Assembly: GCA_028281075.1 (NCBI GenBank)
Contig: JANQKO010000198.1
Location: 1 to 11,641, forward strand
DNA length: 11,641 nt
Reading direction: 5' to 3'
Origin: Alphaproteobacteria bacterium
Lineage (GTDB): Bacteria > Pseudomonadota > Alphaproteobacteria > GCA-2731375
Shown here: positions 7,388-11,641 of the stretch, piece by piece
How positions within the stretch are numbered: the stretch's first letter is position 1
How the letters are laid out: every line of letters begins with the position of its first letter
Position numbers and translations under genes: made by a program
Notes under the pieces: generated by a model
Told to the model about the DNA's origin: nothing
What the model saw: the letters and a program-made list of their open reading frames with translations, nothing else
The model's database searches: none

Positions 7388-7486
7388 ATGGTTCGTGCGC
7401 GCGGGCTTGAATTTGTGGCGCGCCACGACACTTCCACTAGACATAGACAGCACCAAACGCCAACGGACATCGCAGGCTTCGCATGA
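7388..7486 (+). CDS. Candidate 32-aa leader peptide translationally coupled to the RND adaptor gene
   Basis: An uninterrupted 32-codon ORF begins MVRARGLEF and ends DIAGFA. It follows a strong Shine-Dalgarno at ideal spacing. Its TGA (7484-7486) overlaps the adaptor ATG (7483) as ATGA. The peptide is basic, with many Arg, His and Gln residues, and has no signal peptide. Codon use differs from the neighbouring genes: two AGA, one CAA, one CTT and two ACT codons, in a stretch with more A/T. This argues against a conserved protein but would suit a leader whose translation controls the next gene. The peptide is not a known family to me. The alternative is a chance ORF in the 5' untranslated region with the adaptor translated independently. 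Confidence 0.4.
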   Translation: MVRARGLEFVARHDTSTRHRQHQTPTDIAGFA

Positions 7487-8643
7487 ATCGCCGCCCGAAT
7501 ACGCCATGCGGACCGGTTCCGCGGCCGGTGACGGCGGCGGCCGGGCGGCGCTGGCGCGCATGCCTGCTGCTGGCGGCGGTCATCGCCACGGCGACCGCCG
7601 CGCCGCCGGCCCAGGCGCAGGGCCGGCCGGCCCTGGTCGGCGTGGACGCGGTCACGGTGGCACCGGTGTCGCAGACCTTCCCCGTGCTGGGCCGCATGGT
7701 CGCGCGCAAGTCCGGTATCGTCGCGACGCGGGTCCGGGGACCGGTGGCCGAGCTGAAGGTCGCGGTCGGCGACCGGGTCGAGGCCGGCGATGTCATCGCC
7801 GTTCTCGACGTGAACCAGTTGCGCTGGCAGCGTGAGCTGCGGGCCGCGGAATTCGCCGAGAAGAACGCCGAGCTCGAAACCGAGCAAGCCCGGCTCAACA
7901 TGGTGAACCAGGAACTGCGGCGCCTCGACCGTCTGCGGACCAGCCAGTCGGCGGCCTTCCGGGTCGCGCAGTTCGACGACAAGACCGTCGAGGCGGCGAT
8001 GATGGGCAGCAGCGTCGCCGAGGCGCGGGCCCGCGTGAAGCAGGCCGAGGCCGATCTGGAGCTGGTCGAGATCGACCTGAAGAACGCGCGGATCCGGGCG
8101 CCCTATCCCGGCGTGATCACCCGGCTGCATACCGAGGCCGGCGCCTATCTCTCGGTCGGCGACCCGGTCGTGGCCATGCTCGACGACGCCGACCTCGAAA
8201 TCGAGGCCGACGTGCCGGTCGACCGCATCGCCGCGCTGAGCCCCGGCAAGATCGTCAATGTCAGCATCGACGGCGAGCGCCGGCAGGTCATGGTGCGCGC
8301 CGTGGTGCCCGAGGAAAATCCCCTGACCCGGACCCGGGCGGTCCGGCTGACGCCGAGATTCGGCACCAATGGCGGCCAGTTCGCGGCCAACCAGAGCGCC
8401 ACCGTCCATGTCCCCATCGGCAAGGCACGCGATGCCGTCACCGTGCACAAGGACGCGGTCCTGAACCGCGGCGGCGGCCACATGGTCTTCGTCGTCGCCG
8501 ACGGCAAGGCCATGCCCCGGCCGATCGTGCTGGGCGAGGCCGTCGGCGGGCGCTTCGAGATCCGCGACGGCCTTCAGCCGGGCGACATCGTGGTGATCCG
8601 CGGCAACGAACGATTGCGGCCGCAACAGCCCGTGCAATTCTGA
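7483..8643 (+). CDS. RND efflux periplasmic adaptor (HlyD / membrane fusion protein family)
   Basis: The protein has 386 residues. A Sec signal peptide is visible: basic GRRWR (21-25), a hydrophobic stretch to about 40, and a likely cut after PPAQA (residue 45). No lipobox cysteine is present, so the mature protein is probably periplasmic rather than lipid-anchored. The first half of the lipoyl domain is at about 86-110 (VAVGDRVEAGDVIAVLD). A helical hairpin rich in Glu, Arg and Ala follows (about 116-199). The second lipoyl half is at 204-234 (IRAPYPGVITRL, AGAYLSVGDPV). Beta-barrel and membrane-proximal domains follow. The adaptor would link the pump encoded next to an outer-membrane channel. 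ATG 7483 has no Shine-Dalgarno and overlaps the leader ORF stop, suggesting coupled translation. GTG 7528 is an alternative start that would keep the signal peptide. Confidence 0.92.
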   Translation: MNRRPNTPCGPVPRPVTAAAGRRWRACLLLAAVIATATAAPPAQAQGRPALVGVDAVTVAPVSQTFPVLGRMVARKSGIVATRVRGPVAELKVAVGDRVEAGDVIAVLDVNQLRWQRELRAAEFAEKNAELETEQARLNMVNQELRRLDRLRTSQSAAFRVAQFDDKTVEAAMMGSSVAEARARVKQAEADLELVEIDLKNARIRAPYPGVITRLHTEAGAYLSVGDPVVAMLDDADLEIEADVPVDRIAALSPGKIVNVSIDGERRQVMVRAVVPEENPLTRTRAVRLTPRFGTNGGQFAANQSATVHVPIGKARDAVTVHKDAVLNRGGGHMVFVVADGKAMPRPIVLGEAVGGRFEIRDGLQPGDIVVIRGNERLRPQQPVQF

Positions 8644-8668
8644 CGGCCCGCGGTAAGCTGGAACGGCC

Positions 8669-11641
8669 ATGGACCTGATACGCTTGGCCATCGACCGACC
8701 GACCGCGGTTCTGGCGGCCGTGTTCATGGTGCTGATGTTCGGGCTGCTGGCGCTCAACACGATCCCGATCCAGTTGACACCGGACATCGACCGGCCGGTG
8801 CTGCAGGTCAGCACGAACTGGCCCGGCGCGGCGCCGGCCGAGGTCGAACGCGAGCTCACCAACCGGCAGGAGGAGGTGCTGAAGGGCCTGGAGGGCGTGG
8901 TCGAGATGACCAGCCGCTCGGAGGACGGCCGCGCGCGCATCACACTCGAATTCGGTGTCTGCACCAACATGGACCGCGCCCTGCTGCTGCTGGCGAACCG
9001 CCTCGACCGGGTCGACGGCTATCCGGCGGAGGTCGACGAACCGCGCATCAGCACCCAGGGCACGGAAGACAACCCGATCGCCTGGTTCATCATCAAACGC
9101 CTGGACGGCAACGAGCGGCCGATCCACACCTATCGCGATTTCGTCGAGGACGTGGTCGCCGACCGGCTGGAGCGCGTGCCGGGCGTGTCGGGCACGAATT
9201 TCTACGGCGGCGGCGAGCGCGAGATGCGCATCGTCGTCGATCCGACCAAGATGGCGCGCTACGGGCTGACCGTATCACGCGTGGTCGACGTGCTGCGGGC
9301 GGCGAACTGGTCGATTACCGGCGGCGACGTCGAGGAAGGCAAGCGCCGCTACGTCGTCCGCACGGACAACGAGTTCACCACGCCCGAGCAGGTCGCCGCC
9401 GTCGTCCTGCGCAGCGAGAGCGACAGCGATTCCGGCCGTGTCGGCCGGGTCACCGTGGGCGACATCGCGCGGGTCGCGTTCGAGTACAAGGACCCGGTCG
9501 CCACCATCCGCAACCTCGGCGATCCGTCGCTGGCCGTGAACGCCACCCGCGAGACCGGCGCCAACGTGATCGAGGTCATGCAGGGCATCCAGGCGGCCAT
9601 CGCCGAGCTCGAGGCCGGCGCCCTGCCGGCCGAGGGCCTGCGCATCGAGCAGGTCTACGACGAGACCGTCTATATCGATTCCGCCATCGACCTGGTACAG
9701 ACCAACATCTTCGTCGGCGGCGTGCTGGCGGCGGTCGTGCTGATGCTGTTCCTGCGCTCGGGCCGGGCGACGCTGGTGGTCAGCCTGGCGATCCCGGTCT
9801 CGGTGGTCGGCTCGTTCGTCGCCATGGCCGCGCTCGGCCGGTCGCTGAACGTGATCTCGCTGGCCGGCATCGCCTTTGCCGTCGGCATGGTCGTCGACGC
9901 CGCCATCGTCGTGCTGGAGAACATCTACCGGCACCGGCAGGAAGGCCGGCCGCCGCGGGAGGCGGCCTATCTGGGCGCCCGGCAGGTCTGGGGCGCGATC
10001 CTGGTCTCGGCCCTGACGACGGTCATGGTGTTCCTGCCGATCATGGTCATGGAGCTGGAGGTCGGCCAGCTCTTCCGCGACATCGCCGTGGCGATCTCCG
10101 TTTCCGTCATGCTGTCGCTGATCGTCGCGGTGACGGTGATCCCGGCCCTGTCGCAGCGCCTGCTGACGGACCGGACCCGAAGCCTGACCCGGCGCCTGCA
10201 CCTGCCGCTGATCGACGGCTTCGCGTCCGGCTTCGTCGCCGCCGTGATGCGCTTCACCCGGGCCGTCGTCGCCAGCCGCGTGCTGGCGGTGACGGTGGTG
10301 GCGGTGGTCTCCGGCTCGGCCGCGTTCGCCACCTGGGCGTTCCTGCCGAAGCTGGACTACCTGCCCGACGGCAACCGCAATCTGGTGTTCGGCCTGATCC
10401 TGCCGCCGCCGGGCTACAACCTGAAGACGACAACCGGCATCGCCGAGGCGCTGGAAGCGACGGTGCGGCCCCATTGGGCGTCGGAAACCGGGCCCGAGGC
10501 CGGCCCGGACGAGCCGCCGAAGATGGAGACGTTCTTTTTCGTCGCCTTCCGCAGCACCACCTTCGTCGGGGCGAGCGCGGTCGATCCGAACCGGGTGGCG
10601 GAGATGATCCCGGTGCTGCAGAAACCGATCTTCCGCGAGCCCGGCACCTTCGGCTTCATCTCGCAGCGCTCGCTGTTCGGCCGCGGCATCGGCGGCGGGC
10701 GCACGATCAGCCTGAACGTCTCGGGCGCCGATCTCGAAACCATCCTCGGCGTCGCCCTGCAGGCCGTCGGCATCGTCGGCCAGGTCCTGCCGCGCGAAGA
10801 AGGCAACCAGTTGCGCCCGATCCCCGGCCTGGAACTGGGCGCGCCCGAGGTCCGCGTCGTTCCCGACCCCGTCCGCCTGGCCGACAACGGCGTCTCGGCC
10901 CGCGAGCTCGGCCTCACCGTCGACGCCTTCAATGACGGCCTGCGCGTGGCCGAGATCACCGTCGACGGCAAGCGCCTGGACCTGACCCTGCTGGGTCCGA
11001 TCCGCGCGGTGTCGGAGACGCAGGGCATCGGCCAGCTTCCGGTGGTGACGGAATCCGGCAAGATCCTGCCGGCGCGCTCGCTGGCCGATATCACGATCAC
11101 CGCCGGCCCGACCGAGATCCGGCACCTGGAGCGGGTGCGCACGGTGACGCTGGAGATCCGGCCGACGCCGACCATGCCGCTGGAGGCCGCGCTCGACATC
11201 CTCAACGCCGAGGTCATCGACACGCTGACGGCGCGGGGCCTGCCGCCGGGCGTGCGGCTGTCGCTGACCGGCACCGCCGACAAGCTGACCCAGACCTGGA
11301 ACCACATCGTGCTGGACCTCGTCGTCGCCGTGATCATCGTCTATCTGGTCATGGCGGTGCTGTTCGAGAGCTTCCTGTTTCCGCTGATCATCGTGCTGTC
11401 GGTGCCGCTGGCGACAGCCGGCGGCATCGGCGGCCTGGCGCTGCTCAACCTCTACACCTTCCAGGCGCTGGACATGCTGACCATGCTGGGCTTCGTGATC
11501 CTGGTCGGCATCGTCGTGAACAACGCCATCCTGCTGGTGCACCAGACCCTGTTCCAGGTGCGCCAGGAGGGCATGGCCGCCGCCGACGCCATCGTCGAGG
11601 CGACCCGCAACCGCATCCGGCCGATCTTCATGTCGACGCTG
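8669..11641 (+). CDS. RND efflux transporter permease, 3' truncated by the window end
   Basis: The frame is open for 991 codons to the last base, and most family members have about 1,020-1,080 residues. TM1 (about 11-30) precedes the N-terminal porter domain, with NWPGAAPAEVERELTNRQEE typical of RND pumps. The TM2-TM6 block includes GIAFAVGMVVDAAIVVLEN, and a second porter/TM block follows from about residue 530. At TM4, Asp410 matches AcrB Asp407, but the Asp408 position is Ala411. At TM10, GIVVNNAILLV has Asn951 where AcrB has Lys940. Together with the DGRARITLEF segment this points to a pump outside the classical AcrB group, while the DAAIV pattern also occurs in metal-efflux CusA. The drug or metal substrate is unknown. 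The gene begins 25 bases after the adaptor stop, with GGAA at 8660-8663 as a modest ribosome binding site. No outer-membrane channel gene is in view. Confidence 0.93.
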   Translation, partial: MDLIRLAIDRPTAVLAAVFMVLMFGLLALNTIPIQLTPDIDRPVLQVSTNWPGAAPAEVERELTNRQEEVLKGLEGVVEMTSRSEDGRARITLEFGVCTNMDRALLLLANRLDRVDGYPAEVDEPRISTQGTEDNPIAWFIIKRLDGNERPIHTYRDFVEDVVADRLERVPGVSGTNFYGGGEREMRIVVDPTKMARYGLTVSRVVDVLRAANWSITGGDVEEGKRRYVVRTDNEFTTPEQVAAVVLRSESDSDSGRVGRVTVGDIARVAFEYKDPVATIRNLGDPSLAVNATRETGANVIEVMQGIQAAIAELEAGALPAEGLRIEQVYDETVYIDSAIDLVQTNIFVGGVLAAVVLMLFLRSGRATLVVSLAIPVSVVGSFVAMAALGRSLNVISLAGIAFAVGMVVDAAIVVLENIYRHRQEGRPPREAAYLGARQVWGAILVSALTTVMVFLPIMVMELEVGQLFRDIAVAISVSVMLSLIVAVTVIPALSQRLLTDRTRSLTRRLHLPLIDGFASGFVAAVMRFTRAVVASRVLAVTVVAVVSGSAAFATWAFLPKLDYLPDGNRNLVFGLILPPPGYNLKTTTGIAEALEATVRPHWASETGPEAGPDEPPKMETFFFVAFRSTTFVGASAVDPNRVAEMIPVLQKPIFREPGTFGFISQRSLFGRGIGGGRTISLNVSGADLETILGVALQAVGIVGQVLPREEGNQLRPIPGLELGAPEVRVVPDPVRLADNGVSARELGLTVDAFNDGLRVAEITVDGKRLDLTLLGPIRAVSETQGIGQLPVVTESGKILPARSLADITITAGPTEIRHLERVRTVTLEIRPTPTMPLEAALDILNAEVIDTLTARGLPPGVRLSLTGTADKLTQTWNHIVLDLVVAVIIVYLVMAVLFESFLFPLIIVLSVPLATAGGIGGLALLNLYTFQALDMLTMLGFVILVGIVVNNAILLVHQTLFQVRQEGMAAADAIVEATRNRIRPIFMSTL

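Noticed and set aside
7362..7835. 157-codon open frame on the plus strand starting before the adaptor gene
   Set aside because: Most of it overlaps the adaptor gene out of frame, and its C-terminal part is Gly/Arg/Ala low-complexity. The strong Shine-Dalgarno downstream of its ATG serves the 32-codon ORF instead.
7207..8970. 587-codon open frame on the minus strand
   Set aside because: It covers the ends of the kinase gene, the whole adaptor gene and the pump start in antisense, has no family motif, and has shadow-like composition.
9275..11542. 755-codon open frame on the minus strand
   Set aside because: It lies antisense to the RND pump gene, which has clear family motifs. The translation is a low-complexity run of Gln, Asp, His, Arg and Gly, typical of antisense frames in GC-rich genes.

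Overview
The window is very GC-rich, with strong G/C preference at third codon positions, densely packed genes and frequent GTG starts. Gene content fits an alphaproteobacterium, probably of the Rhodospirillales or a nearby order (inference). The main clues are a PleC/DivJ-like histidine kinase core with a FGPLG block after the phosphorylated histidine, an HspQ-type protein, and a CinA-like protein of a form I associate with alphaproteobacteria. I see no tRNA, rRNA, CRISPR array, insertion sequence, integrase or phage gene. This looks like chromosomal backbone rather than a mobile island.

Region 1 (2-3804, plus strand) is a tight run of four genes. It holds the C-terminal part of an FAD-linked D-2-hydroxyacid dehydrogenase, a Pcm-like SAM methyltransferase, an MFS transporter and a MaoC-type hot-dog hydratase. 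The second to fourth genes overlap, so they are probably one transcript. A transporter, a 2-hydroxyacid dehydrogenase and an enoyl-CoA-hydratase-like protein together suggest uptake and catabolism of an organic acid, but the substrate cannot be read from sequence.

Region 2 (3801-5161) starts with a small minus-strand ORF of unknown function. Its stop codon shares the palindrome CTAG with the MaoC stop. An AT-richer, dyad-containing region follows, then hspQ and a CinA-C/PncC-like gene, probably co-transcribed.

Region 3 (5162-7331) is a 325-base non-coding region with a GC hairpin, a possible sigma70-type promoter and repeated TTCAAC elements. It precedes a membrane-anchored sensor histidine kinase with two PAS domains and no response regulator beside it.

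Region 4 (7332-11641) is an RND efflux operon: a periplasmic adaptor, then an inner-membrane pump truncated by the window edge. No outer-membrane channel gene is in view. The pump lacks two residues of the classical AcrB proton relay. Just upstream is a candidate promoter with a dyad in its spacer. A 32-codon ORF with a strong ribosome binding site follows and ends in an ATGA overlap with the adaptor start, the arrangement expected of a translationally coupled leader peptide. This is the most interesting local signal. I found no convincing wholly new multi-gene system.
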